From positions 186,001 to 250,000 of the forward strand of contig NZ_JAJSLX010000002.1 of NCBI RefSeq assembly GCF_021290925.1: a DNA stretch of 64,000 nucleotides, in the 5' to 3' direction. The position numbers and the translations under genes were made by a program. Numbering within the stretch: the stretch's first letter is position 1; each line of letters starts with the position of its first letter. Under the pieces are notes generated by a model. It had not been told where the DNA came from, did not search any database, and was given only the letters and a program-made list of their open reading frames with translations. The DNA comes from Sessilibacter corallicola. GTDB lineage: Bacteria > Pseudomonadota > Gammaproteobacteria > Pseudomonadales > Cellvibrionaceae. Below, piece by piece: positions 9,455 through 19,295 of the stretch.

Positions 9455-9485
9455 AAAAACACCGCCATCTGGCGGTGTTTTTTTA
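9455..9485 (+). terminator. Strong rho-independent terminator after arsM
   Basis: Stem AAAAACACCGCC (9455-9466), loop ATCT, GGCGGTGTTTTT (9471-9482), then more T. It closes the arsenosugar cluster. Confidence 0.88.
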
Positions 9486-9536
9486 TGTGTTGTAGTTTCG
9501 GATATAGAGTAAGATGGATAAACACCCAGGGAGATT

Positions 9537-10097
9537 ATGCCAACTGTGAATTCCCAAGCCACTGCATTGATAACCGACGATCTTTGTCCTTCTCATTATT
9601 GCGAAAGTAAAATTGACTCAATGCAATCCGTTTTTGGTGCGTGGCAAAAAATGTCGATTTATAGTGATCACTCTATCAATAGTAACTCGTTGGAACGTTT
9701 CGGATTAGCGGGCGCAGAGATAATAAATTCAACTTTCACCGACGTAGCGATCATCGAGATTTTAGAGTCTCTTTCCGCGGCTCATCGTCTCTATCTTTTA
9801 GGGCTCGATAAACATGTTTGGCCTTTACGGCACACATTATTATTAAACGGCGTGCTCAGTGATGCGATTGTTGTACACGGATTTGAACACGTAAAAACGG
9901 CTTTTTGTGGGTTTTGCCACCATCGTTGGGATTTCGAAGTGAATACGCCGATAGTCAATAACAGTGGCACTCAAATAGAAAATACATCCTGTAGTGCTCA
10001 ATACAGTGTTTGTGATAACTGTTCCTTTACTGTTGAAATTGGTGATCACTTTTCTTCGTTTTATGGCGCGTATTTGGCTTTGCCAAAAATACAGTGA
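9537..10097 (+). CDS. DmmA-like small subunit, putative zinc-ribbon protein
   Basis: A 186-aa protein with two CxxC knuckles, C124-GF-C127 and C159-DN-C162, followed by a GDHFSSFYGAYL tail. The order (N-terminal alpha/beta part, two CxxC pairs, then an HFSxxxGAYL-like end) resembles the C-terminal domain of DmmA, a subunit of dimethylamine monooxygenase. The gene directly after it, 35 nt away, encodes the heme-binding subunit of that enzyme class, which supports the match. I see no ferredoxin or flavin motif in it. Identification rests on motif memory plus context, so it is moderate. The ATG at 9537 follows a CAGGGAG ribosome site. Confidence 0.6.
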   Translation: MPTVNSQATALITDDLCPSHYCESKIDSMQSVFGAWQKMSIYSDHSINSNSLERFGLAGAEIINSTFTDVAIIEILESLSAAHRLYLLGLDKHVWPLRHTLLLNGVLSDAIVVHGFEHVKTAFCGFCHHRWDFEVNTPIVNNSGTQIENTSCSAQYSVCDNCSFTVEIGDHFSSFYGAYLALPKIQ

Positions 10098-10132
10098 CAA
10101 CTATGCTGTAACAATCATGAAGTAACACAATC

Positions 10133-11164
10133 ATGCGACCTTTTCCGAAAACTCCTCAGCAACTTGTTCCTCCCTATAAATTCAGTAATTCATCGTTTGC
10201 GATTGATCGATTTCCCTTTCCTTTTAAAACTCCGCTGGATTCACAACAGCCCTTTAAGTACAGCGCAAATATTGAACCTCATGAGCCAGGTAAAACCGAC
10301 AGTGCGACCGAATTTTATCTTGATATCGACGAGCACTATTTGACGGAAATGTTGGAGAAAAAACGTGTTTTGAATCAACACAAAAATCACTGTTTGGTGT
10401 TGGATCATATGAAACACGCTGAATGGGAATGGTTTGAACACGTCACCCGGAAATTGGCTCAAGATTATCCTCATTATTTTGAACTTGAAATGGCCGGTGA
10501 TTGCGGTTGTTGGAAGAATCATTTGCTCGATATTGAGCAGGAATTTACGCTTGGAAAAGATTCCCTTCCGAGCCGCCCATTGGCGTTTTTAGGCGGTCAG
10601 GTTCAAGGTGATTTTGCGTTGTTGGATCAGCGTGAACATCAATTATATTTAGACGCAGGCATTATTACCGGTCCTTCAGATTGGTCTCTTGCCTTTGATA
10701 TCGGTATGGATTTTACCGAATGGCATAAGCCAGTGCCCGACGCTGAACCTGTGTTTGACAGAGCCTTAAATTACCTGTTGGGTTTGCAGGCCGGTTCGCC
10801 GGTGCGACGTTTGAATTGGATTTTGTGCGTTTATCCGAGACTAGATCGTTCTCTTGAGAGTTACCCAGATTGGGCGCTGGATAAACGGAATTTGACGCCG
10901 GACAGAATCGGAGACGATTTATTTTTGCGTGTTGAATTACAAGTATTGGATCGTCTACCAAAAACACGTGCCATTATGTTCAGTATTCGAACCTACTTTT
11001 TGTCGATGAACGATTTATTGTTAAACCCGCATCGAGCATTGGCGTTTTATCAAACGATTAAAACCTTGCCGAAATCGATTTGTGATTACAAAGGTATATC
11101 GCCGCTTCAGGCAATGTTAGTGGCGTGGTTGGAAGAAAAGTTAGAGAAAAGGCTAGAAGGTTAA
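10133..11164 (+). CDS. Heme-dependent oxidative N-demethylase alpha-like protein (DUF3445)
   Basis: The 343-aa protein matches the DUF3445 family (HdmA / DmmD-type heme monooxygenases that demethylate secondary or tertiary amines). Evidence is the central run with ITGPSDWSLAFDIGMDFTEWHKPVPD, described here by its halves ITGPSDW and FTEWHKPVP, then the RRLNWILCVYPRLD segment, LFLRVELQVLDRLPKTRAIMF (key LFLRVE and LPKT) and a C-terminal FSIRTYFLSMNDL. In characterised systems the heme subunit receives electrons from a flavin/ferredoxin reductase subunit. No such gene is adjacent here, so the electron donor must be encoded elsewhere or differ. The substrate may be a methylated amine; this is inference. 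Confidence 0.8.
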   Translation: MRPFPKTPQQLVPPYKFSNSSFAIDRFPFPFKTPLDSQQPFKYSANIEPHEPGKTDSATEFYLDIDEHYLTEMLEKKRVLNQHKNHCLVLDHMKHAEWEWFEHVTRKLAQDYPHYFELEMAGDCGCWKNHLLDIEQEFTLGKDSLPSRPLAFLGGQVQGDFALLDQREHQLYLDAGIITGPSDWSLAFDIGMDFTEWHKPVPDAEPVFDRALNYLLGLQAGSPVRRLNWILCVYPRLDRSLESYPDWALDKRNLTPDRIGDDLFLRVELQVLDRLPKTRAIMFSIRTYFLSMNDLLLNPHRALAFYQTIKTLPKSICDYKGISPLQAMLVAWLEEKLEKRLEG

Positions 11165-11190
11165 GATAGAGAGGCTCGAGCTTTGGTGGT

Positions 11191-11219
11191 AAAAAAGCGG
11201 GCAATAAAAATTGCCCGCT
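11191..11219 (-). terminator. Rho-independent terminator of the AGCS symporter gene
   Basis: Stem AGCGGGCAAT (11196-11205) with ATTGCCCGCT (11210-11219), loop AAAA. The A-run at 11191-11196 is a U-tract in the minus-strand transcript; there is no T-run for plus transcripts. Confidence 0.8.
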
Positions 11220-11252
11220 GTTGGTCGTATCAAATTTTAAGAATGCAGTGAA

Positions 11253-12791
11253 TTAAACTGTTTTAGGATTTTCACCCGAATCTGTATTGCTTCCTGATGA
11301 AGCATTCGCTGTTCCATTCAATCGCATTTCCCAAAAATCTGCGTTTTTAATACCGAGTTTTTCAGGGTTAAAGGCGTATGCGCTGACACCGTCTTTTCTT
11401 TGTTGCTCGTAATCCTTCAAGGCAATGATTGCAGGCTTAGAGATAAAGAAGATAATTAGAATGCCGACAACGTTCAACCACACTGTCATCCCGAGCCCTA
11501 GATCTCCGATACCCCAGGCGAGCGATGCGGTATTAATGGTCCCGTAAAAGACGACAGCCATTAAACCGAGCTTCATGAATAAACTCAGCACGGGAATGTG
11601 CACAAACCGATTGATGTAAGCGACGTTGGTTTCGGCGATGTAGTAGTACGCAAGAATGGTCGTAAATGCGAAAAATAACAGTGCGATTGCGATAAAGATT
11701 CCGCCAACACCTGGGAGCGTTGTTTCTACTGCATATTGAGTAAATGCCGGGCTGTTAGCATCAATGGTCGCTGCTAAATTTTGGATTAGGAAAGCATCAC
11801 CGTTGCCGTGAACGTTATAAGCGCCGGTAATTAAAATCATAAATGCGGTTGCAGAACAAACAAATAACGTATCAACGTAAACACTGAATGCTTGAACGAT
11901 ACCTTGCTGAGCAGGGTGATCCACTTCGGCTGCCGCTGCGTGGTGTGGGCCAGTACCTTGACCTGCTTCGTTTGAATAAACGCCGCGTTTTACACCCCAA
12001 CCAATTGCAGCACCAAAGCCTGCCATCGGGGTAAATGCGTCACCCACAATTTGACCGATAATTCCCGGTAATTCAGTGATGTTAAGCGCGACAATCACAC
12101 AGGCAACAATGATGTAAGCGAGAGCCATAAATGGCACAACAATCTGTGCAAATGCGGCAATACGCTTTACGCCCCCAAAAATGATAAAACCGAGAGCGAT
12201 TAAAATCAGTGTACCACACAAAATTTTGGTGAATTCAAATGAGCCAACGGCGGTTTCAACAACCGACCCTGAGCCAAAGGCGTTCGAGATTGCGTTGCCG
12301 ATTGAATTCGACTGCACCATTGGTAAACAAAGACCGGTTGAAATAATCATGGCAATCGCAAATAAAATGCCGTACCACTTTTGCCCCAGTACTTTCTCAA
12401 AATAATACGCAGGACCACCCCGATATTGGCCGTTGTCTTCTTCTTTATAGATTTGAGCAAGTGTCGATTCAATGTAAGCGGTTGCCGCACCTAAAAACGC
12501 AACGACCCACATCCAGAAAATAGCGCCTGGACCACCAAAGCCAATCGCCGCTGCAACACCGGAAATATTACCTGTGCCGACACGCCCGGAAAGGGAAACC
12601 GATAATGCTTGGAATGATGAAATGCCTTTGTCGGTTTTTGTCCCGGAAAACAGCAGGACCCACATTTCTTTGAACATACGAACTTGAACAAAGCGGGTCA
12701 TTACCGAGTAAAACAACCCAGCCCCTAAGCACAAATAAATAAGTACGGGACTCCAGACATAACTGTTAATGGCGTTTACTAGATCATGCAT
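11253..12791 (-). CDS. Sodium:alanine/glycine symporter, AGCS family
   Basis: Inner-membrane Na+-coupled small amino acid importer of 512 aa with about ten or eleven hydrophobic segments. Family signatures seen are SLSGRVGTGNISGVA near 67-81, GGPGAIFWMW, the YRGGPAYY motif, FGAAIGWGVKRGVYSNEAG (key GVKRGVYSNEAG) and GTGPHHAAAAEVDHPA. All belong to the alanine:cation symporter (DagA/AlsT) family. It lies 38 bp downstream of the DAACS symporter gene on the same strand, so the two may form an amino-acid uptake operon. It ends before a clear terminator. Substrate choice between alanine and glycine cannot be read from sequence. Confidence 0.9.
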   Translation of the reverse strand: MHDLVNAINSYVWSPVLIYLCLGAGLFYSVMTRFVQVRMFKEMWVLLFSGTKTDKGISSFQALSVSLSGRVGTGNISGVAAAIGFGGPGAIFWMWVVAFLGAATAYIESTLAQIYKEEDNGQYRGGPAYYFEKVLGQKWYGILFAIAMIISTGLCLPMVQSNSIGNAISNAFGSGSVVETAVGSFEFTKILCGTLILIALGFIIFGGVKRIAAFAQIVVPFMALAYIIVACVIVALNITELPGIIGQIVGDAFTPMAGFGAAIGWGVKRGVYSNEAGQGTGPHHAAAAEVDHPAQQGIVQAFSVYVDTLFVCSATAFMILITGAYNVHGNGDAFLIQNLAATIDANSPAFTQYAVETTLPGVGGIFIAIALLFFAFTTILAYYYIAETNVAYINRFVHIPVLSLFMKLGLMAVVFYGTINTASLAWGIGDLGLGMTVWLNVVGILIIFFISKPAIIALKDYEQQRKDGVSAYAFNPEKLGIKNADFWEMRLNGTANASSGSNTDSGENPKTV

Positions 12792-12829
12792 AGATTTTTG
12801 CCTTAATTAGATAATGTTCTCTTTATGAT

Positions 12830-14113
12830 TTATTGTGTTACGTGTTCTTCTAAAACTCCGGAGTGTGGATCGTTAAATACATCCATATCCAACTCGTCGT
12901 TTTCGCTTTTTGCGACCACACAGGATACCGCAGCATCGCCAGTGATATTCACTGAAGTTCGGATCATATCCATCAATCGGTCTACACCGATGATTAATGC
13001 GATACCTTCGACAGGTAAATTCACTTGAGTGAACACCATCGTCAACATGATCAGTCCAACACCGGGAACGCCAGCGGTTCCGATTGAGGCGAGAATCGAC
13101 ATTAATACGATGAGCAGATAATCCGTTAGAGCAAGATCGAGTCCATAGACATTGGCGATAAACACCGTGGCAACACCTTGCATCATTGCGGTGCCATCCA
13201 TATTAATAGTCGCGCCAAATGGCACAGTAAAAGAGGCAACGGAGCCTTTTACGCCCATTCGATTTTCTACGGCTTGCAGTGTTGCAGGAATGGTTGCGCC
13301 ACTGCTGGCGGTTGAAAAGGCAAACATCTGCGCGCTGCGAATTTTCTTGAGAAAAATTCTCGGATTTAATCCAGAGATGGCTTTAAGTGCGCTCGGCAGT
13401 GTGACAAAACCGTGGAAAAGCAATACGCCAGCCAGCACTAGCACATAGAAAATAAGCTCAACGAACAGATCGAAACCCAGTTGAGCCATGACTTTTGCGA
13501 TTAGGCAAAATACCGCATAGGGTGCAAAGTGCATGACGATTTCAACCATTTTCATCATCAGTTCATTCATTTGTTCAGCGAACTGAATAACGACGGGTGC
13601 TTTGTCTTTAATCGAGAGCAGGCAAATGCCGAAAATCAACGCGTAGAAAATAATCGCGAGCATATTGCCTTCGGCCATGGCTGCGATTGGGTTACTGGGA
13701 ACTATGTCGGTAATTACTTGAACAAGAGAGGGCGCATTTTTACCGGAGAAATCTGAGTCGGTGGGCGGTGGCTCAATACCGGAACCTACCGAGAAAATCG
13801 TTGCGGCGATTAACGCTGTGGCGATGGCAATAGCGGTGGTAGACATATACAAGCCGAAAGATTTACTGCCGACCCTACCGAGTAATTTAATATCGCCAAT
13901 GCCCAAAACACCACAAACGATAGAGAAAAAAACCAGCGGTACTACCAACATTTTTAATGCGTTTACAAACAGCTTGCCGCCAAGTGCGAAAATTCCTTCG
14001 CTGAGATAAGTGTCGACAAAGCCGCCAGAAACACTGAGTCCAGTTGCATTGAGAGTAAGACCTAAAAACAAGCCAGCCATCAAGCCGATCAACACTTTTT
14101 GTGTAAGGTTCAT
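12830..14113 (-). CDS. Dicarboxylate/amino acid:cation (Na+ or H+) symporter, DAACS family
   Basis: The 427-aa membrane transporter has the elevator-fold signatures of GltP/GltT/SstT relatives: LKMLVVPLVFFSI in the N-terminal half, a serine-rich FSTASSGATIPATL hairpin, the NMDGT Na+/substrate motif (TINMDGTAMMQG) and a C-terminal DRLMDMIRTSVNITGDA with the substrate-binding Asp and Arg. Arg in TM8 (DMIRTSVN) is compatible with acidic substrates such as glutamate or aspartate. First gene of a likely two-gene transport operon with the AGCS gene. Its start lies 28 bp from one arm of the inverted-repeat element, so that element lies in its leader or promoter. Confidence 0.9.
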   Translation of the reverse strand: MNLTQKVLIGLMAGLFLGLTLNATGLSVSGGFVDTYLSEGIFALGGKLFVNALKMLVVPLVFFSIVCGVLGIGDIKLLGRVGSKSFGLYMSTTAIAIATALIAATIFSVGSGIEPPPTDSDFSGKNAPSLVQVITDIVPSNPIAAMAEGNMLAIIFYALIFGICLLSIKDKAPVVIQFAEQMNELMMKMVEIVMHFAPYAVFCLIAKVMAQLGFDLFVELIFYVLVLAGVLLFHGFVTLPSALKAISGLNPRIFLKKIRSAQMFAFSTASSGATIPATLQAVENRMGVKGSVASFTVPFGATINMDGTAMMQGVATVFIANVYGLDLALTDYLLIVLMSILASIGTAGVPGVGLIMLTMVFTQVNLPVEGIALIIGVDRLMDMIRTSVNITGDAAVSCVVAKSENDELDMDVFNDPHSGVLEEHVTQ

Positions 14114-14140
14114 AAAGAATCTCTTTTTATGATTTTGTTT

Positions 14141-14405
14141 AGGAGCCTCTGGTTAACCTCAAGATCACTCAGGCCAAGGAGTTTTTTTCTGATTAAGGCG
14201 TGCTTTTGAAGATCTAACGGGTTAAATCGAAAAAGCACAACGCAGAGCAGGAAAAAACTGGCAGGCCCCGTAGGGCGCGGTCTCAAGCGCACATTTGCGG
14301 CGTTGCCGTTTTTATTAAGGACTAAGGCCATTAATTACAAACGGCGCCTTGCAACTGCACGCTTGAGATCTCGCTGAGTAATGTTGAGGTTAATCAGAGG
14401 CTCCT
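14141..14405. repeat. Nested inverted-repeat element (265 bp), MITE-like or multicopy intergenic repeat
   Basis: Outer arms AGGAGCCTCTGGTTAACCTC... (14141-14162) and its near-perfect complement (14384-14405) agree at 21 of 22 positions. Weaker matching continues inward on both sides. A second, inner pair, 14281-14298 versus 14351-14368, matches at 15 of 18 positions. No transposase and no convincing target-site duplication were seen. A 73-codon frame on the minus strand (14110-14331) runs through it but looks like a by-product of the repeat. It could be a mobile miniature element, or a structured leader of the DAACS gene. Confidence 0.6.
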
Positions 14406-14743
14406 TTATTCGCTGTTGATATACGCCCTAAAAAAGGGCGTTAAGTGTCTCTTGAACGTACACAATAAGCAGCTTGTCTATTTTTAACAAGTTCAATACC
14501 ACATTGGTCGAGCACGGCTGAGTCATAGTCGGCCAAAGTCTCTTTTAAAAAACTTACACACTTTCATGGTATTTTGGTCGAATTCGTTCGCTTGTAGGAC
14601 GAAATAGAATATCTATACCGCAGTATCACAACCAATCATGTAGCCTTAGCGTTTGAAAGCCTCTATCAGGTTCGGATTTTTATTGTTCTATGGTGTTAAC
14701 CTGTTATTTCCCTTTAATCTGAAAATTTCATTGAGATAAAAAG
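14406..14743. other. Intergenic region between repeat element and secreted-protein gene
   Basis: No gene seen. A short hairpin ACGCCCT-AAAAA-AGGGCGT lies at about 14423-14441 without a T-run. The rest probably holds the promoters of the divergent DAACS and secreted-protein genes. Confidence 0.45.
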
Positions 14744-15139
14744 ATGCAAAAGTGTTTATTGGTGCGTTTGTTTTGGTCCTTATGCTTAGTTATTGGCAGT
14801 GCACTGCCGAGTATTGCCTTCGCGCAGGAAGAGTCATCGGAGGTTGTCGCAGACGAAATTAATTCTGTTCAAGAACAGCCTTCTGCGGATGACAGTGCGG
14901 TAATCTCAGCGCCTGCAACGAATTATCAGTGTGAGCTGCGTGGCAACGTTCGCCGTGTGGAAATACAGTATGCTGAGGACGGTCAAACTGTTCCCTGTTC
15001 GGTGGTTTATTATAAAGACACCGAAGCTCCTGGTTCTGAACGAGTATTGTGGAGTGCAAATAACCAACCTGGGTATTGTGAAAATCAGGCACAAGAGTTT
15101 GTATTAAAGTTACAAACTTGGGGGTGGGAGTGCCAGTAA
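14744..15139 (+). CDS. Small secreted protein of unknown function, four cysteines
   Basis: A 131-aa protein with a Sec signal peptide and likely cleavage after A27 (IAFA|QE). A short acidic, low-complexity linker (about 28-58) precedes a compact C-terminal domain with C63, C85, C112 and C130, likely two disulfides in the periplasm. Conserved-looking patterns are YQCELRGNVRRVEI, VPCSVVYYK, NQPGYCE and LQTWGWEC. I believe similar proteins are widespread as hypothetical proteins in marine gammaproteobacteria, but no function is known to me. Stand-alone gene upstream of icd, from which it is separated by about 530 bp. Confidence 0.75.
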   Translation: MQKCLLVRLFWSLCLVIGSALPSIAFAQEESSEVVADEINSVQEQPSADDSAVISAPATNYQCELRGNVRRVEIQYAEDGQTVPCSVVYYKDTEAPGSERVLWSANNQPGYCENQAQEFVLKLQTWGWECQ

Positions 15140-17895
<2,756 letters not shown>

Positions 17896-17917
17896 TGATT
17901 TGATTCTTGTTGAAACA

Positions 17918-17942
17918 AAAAGGAGCCTATTGGCTCCTTTTT
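17918..17942 (+). terminator. Rho-independent terminator of icd
   Basis: Stem AAAAGGAGCC (17918-17927), loop TATT, GGCTCCTTTT (17932-17941), then T. Confidence 0.85.
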
Positions 17943-18102
17943 GCTTTTTAGGCTCCACCTATTTTGATAAGCCCGTTAAATCGCTTCTATCTATTATTTT
18001 CTATTATTGTTCCTATTGTTATTGAGTGCTGAGAGCAATCGTTGAGATGACGTTATCGTTATTCGTCTTTATTTATATATCAAAGCCAGTTGAGTAAGTA
18101 TT

Positions 18103-18798
18103 TTGGATTCAATTTCTTTAAATTCTATAGACATCGCATTTGCCAACGCTCAATATCAGCGAGGAAATCGGATACGTATCTCGCATTTTTTATCAGATGA
18201 TAGTGCGCGCAAGTTAAAAGCTCTGGTAGATACCATTCCTTACTATCATCAGGCGTGTTTTTATGATGGGCAGGCGCAACTTATCCCGCCAAAAAAATTC
18301 TCTGAGCTCGATCTTAAAGCGCGGCAAGAATTCATAAAGAAAATTTACGCTCAAGCCGCTGATGCTACCGGGTTTTGGTATGGGCGCTATCAACCGGAAG
18401 GCGCAGGTGCGTTGATTTACGATCAGATAAAATCTTGGTTGGAAAGTAGCGTAATTCTCGATTTTGTTCGAGCGGTTACTGGTCATGAAAACCTTTCGAA
18501 AGTTACAACGCAAATCACGTGTTTTAAGCCGGGTGACTTTCTTACACGTCATAACGATGTTGTGCCGGTTGAAAACCGAAAAGTGGCTTATGTCCTTAAC
18601 CTTCCTAACCAATGGCATCCCGATTGGGGTGGATTATTGCAATTCTACACCGAACACGGGCAACCCCTTGAAGCTTGGTCGCCAGAATACAATTCGTTTG
18701 GATTGTTTGATGTTAGCCACCCACATTCGGTAACCTCGGTTTCGCAGTTTTCACCGCAAAACCGGATAACGATCAGTGGCTGGTTTCACAGCGATTAA
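18103..18798 (+). CDS. 2OG-Fe(II) oxygenase, prolyl-4-hydroxylase-like
   Basis: A 231-aa double-stranded beta-helix oxygenase. The iron triad is readable as H150-x-D152 (TRHNDVV) and a distal His in SHPHSV (H208 preferred), with the 2-oxoglutarate-binding Arg at R221 (NRITISGW). DWGGLLQFY between them is typical of prolyl-hydroxylase-like proteins. The start is a TTG, since an in-frame TGA lies 12 nt upstream and no ATG is nearby; ribosome site weak. Its target, peptide or small molecule, is unknown. It converges on the small gene at 18806 with a 7-bp gap. A second, TPR-fused 2OG oxygenase lies at 19296-21080, so two such enzymes sit side by side. Confidence 0.85.
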   Translation: MDSISLNSIDIAFANAQYQRGNRIRISHFLSDDSARKLKALVDTIPYYHQACFYDGQAQLIPPKKFSELDLKARQEFIKKIYAQAADATGFWYGRYQPEGAGALIYDQIKSWLESSVILDFVRAVTGHENLSKVTTQITCFKPGDFLTRHNDVVPVENRKVAYVLNLPNQWHPDWGGLLQFYTEHGQPLEAWSPEYNSFGLFDVSHPHSVTSVSQFSPQNRITISGWFHSD

Positions 18799-18805
18799 CG
18801 GATTG

Positions 18806-19291
18806 TTATTTCACTCGGCTCACGCCGACCTTTCTGCCGGTTTCTACAATATGCATGTCGTAGAAGCCGAGAAAGTTTCTTTTAATGATTACCTCTGGAG
18901 ACTCAAGCTTTTTTCGATAAAAACCACTTCGGCGTTGTTTCCAGACTTCGCCATTGTTTAAGTAAAAAACGGTTTTCCCCGTCCAGCCGGTAAATTCGCC
19001 CTTAATGCTGGTTTTGATGGGAGCATTCAATACTGCTTCTGCTTCCTTTCTTGTTATTTTGGCAACTTTAGGTTGTTCTGATGACGGTGCTTGAGTAGCA
19101 GGAGCAACAGCTGTTCTCTTTCCATTCAACCATTCGTTTAAAAACGCGATTTCTTCCGGAGACAGCTTATCTAGTCCGCTTTTCTGGCGTTCTTCTGCTG
19201 TCATTTGTGTTTTTAAGTCGACCTCCGCATGTGTGTGCAGTGGTAGGAAGAGTGAAAAAAGCATGACGAGTAATAGAGGATTCGCTTTCAT
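18806..19291 (-). CDS. Secreted or periplasmic protein of unknown function
   Basis: From the ATG at 19291 the protein is 161 aa with a clear signal peptide (KANPLLLVMLFSLFLPL, ending near THA|EV). An upstream start at 19324 would add 11 residues, overlap the preceding TPR gene and hide the signal peptide, so it is disfavoured. The mature part has a charged helical segment (TAEERQKSGLDKLSPEE), a Gln/Ala/Pro linker and a C-terminal beta-rich stretch FTGWTGKTVFYLNNGEVWKQ (key FTGWTGKTVFYLNNG), a pattern seen in small exported proteins with an SH3-like strand layout. Downstream of, and probably co-transcribed with, the TPR-oxygenase gene. Function unknown. Confidence 0.7.
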   Translation of the reverse strand: MKANPLLLVMLFSLFLPLHTHAEVDLKTQMTAEERQKSGLDKLSPEEIAFLNEWLNGKRTAVAPATQAPSSEQPKVAKITRKEAEAVLNAPIKTSIKGEFTGWTGKTVFYLNNGEVWKQRRSGFYRKKLESPEVIIKRNFLGFYDMHIVETGRKVGVSRVK

Positions 19292-19295
19292 AAAT

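Noticed and set aside
9537-10097. Reductase or ferredoxin function for the CxxC protein
   Set aside because: The cysteines form two CxxC pairs without the spacing of a 2Fe-2S ferredoxin or a flavin motif; zinc binding is more likely.
12792-12829. Glycine-type riboswitch before the AGCS symporter
   Set aside because: Only 38 bp separate the two symporter genes, too short for a riboswitch aptamer.
14110-14331. 73-codon minus-strand frame inside the inverted-repeat element
   Set aside because: It overlaps both repeat arms, has no ribosome site and looks like the artefactual small proteins of intergenic repeats.
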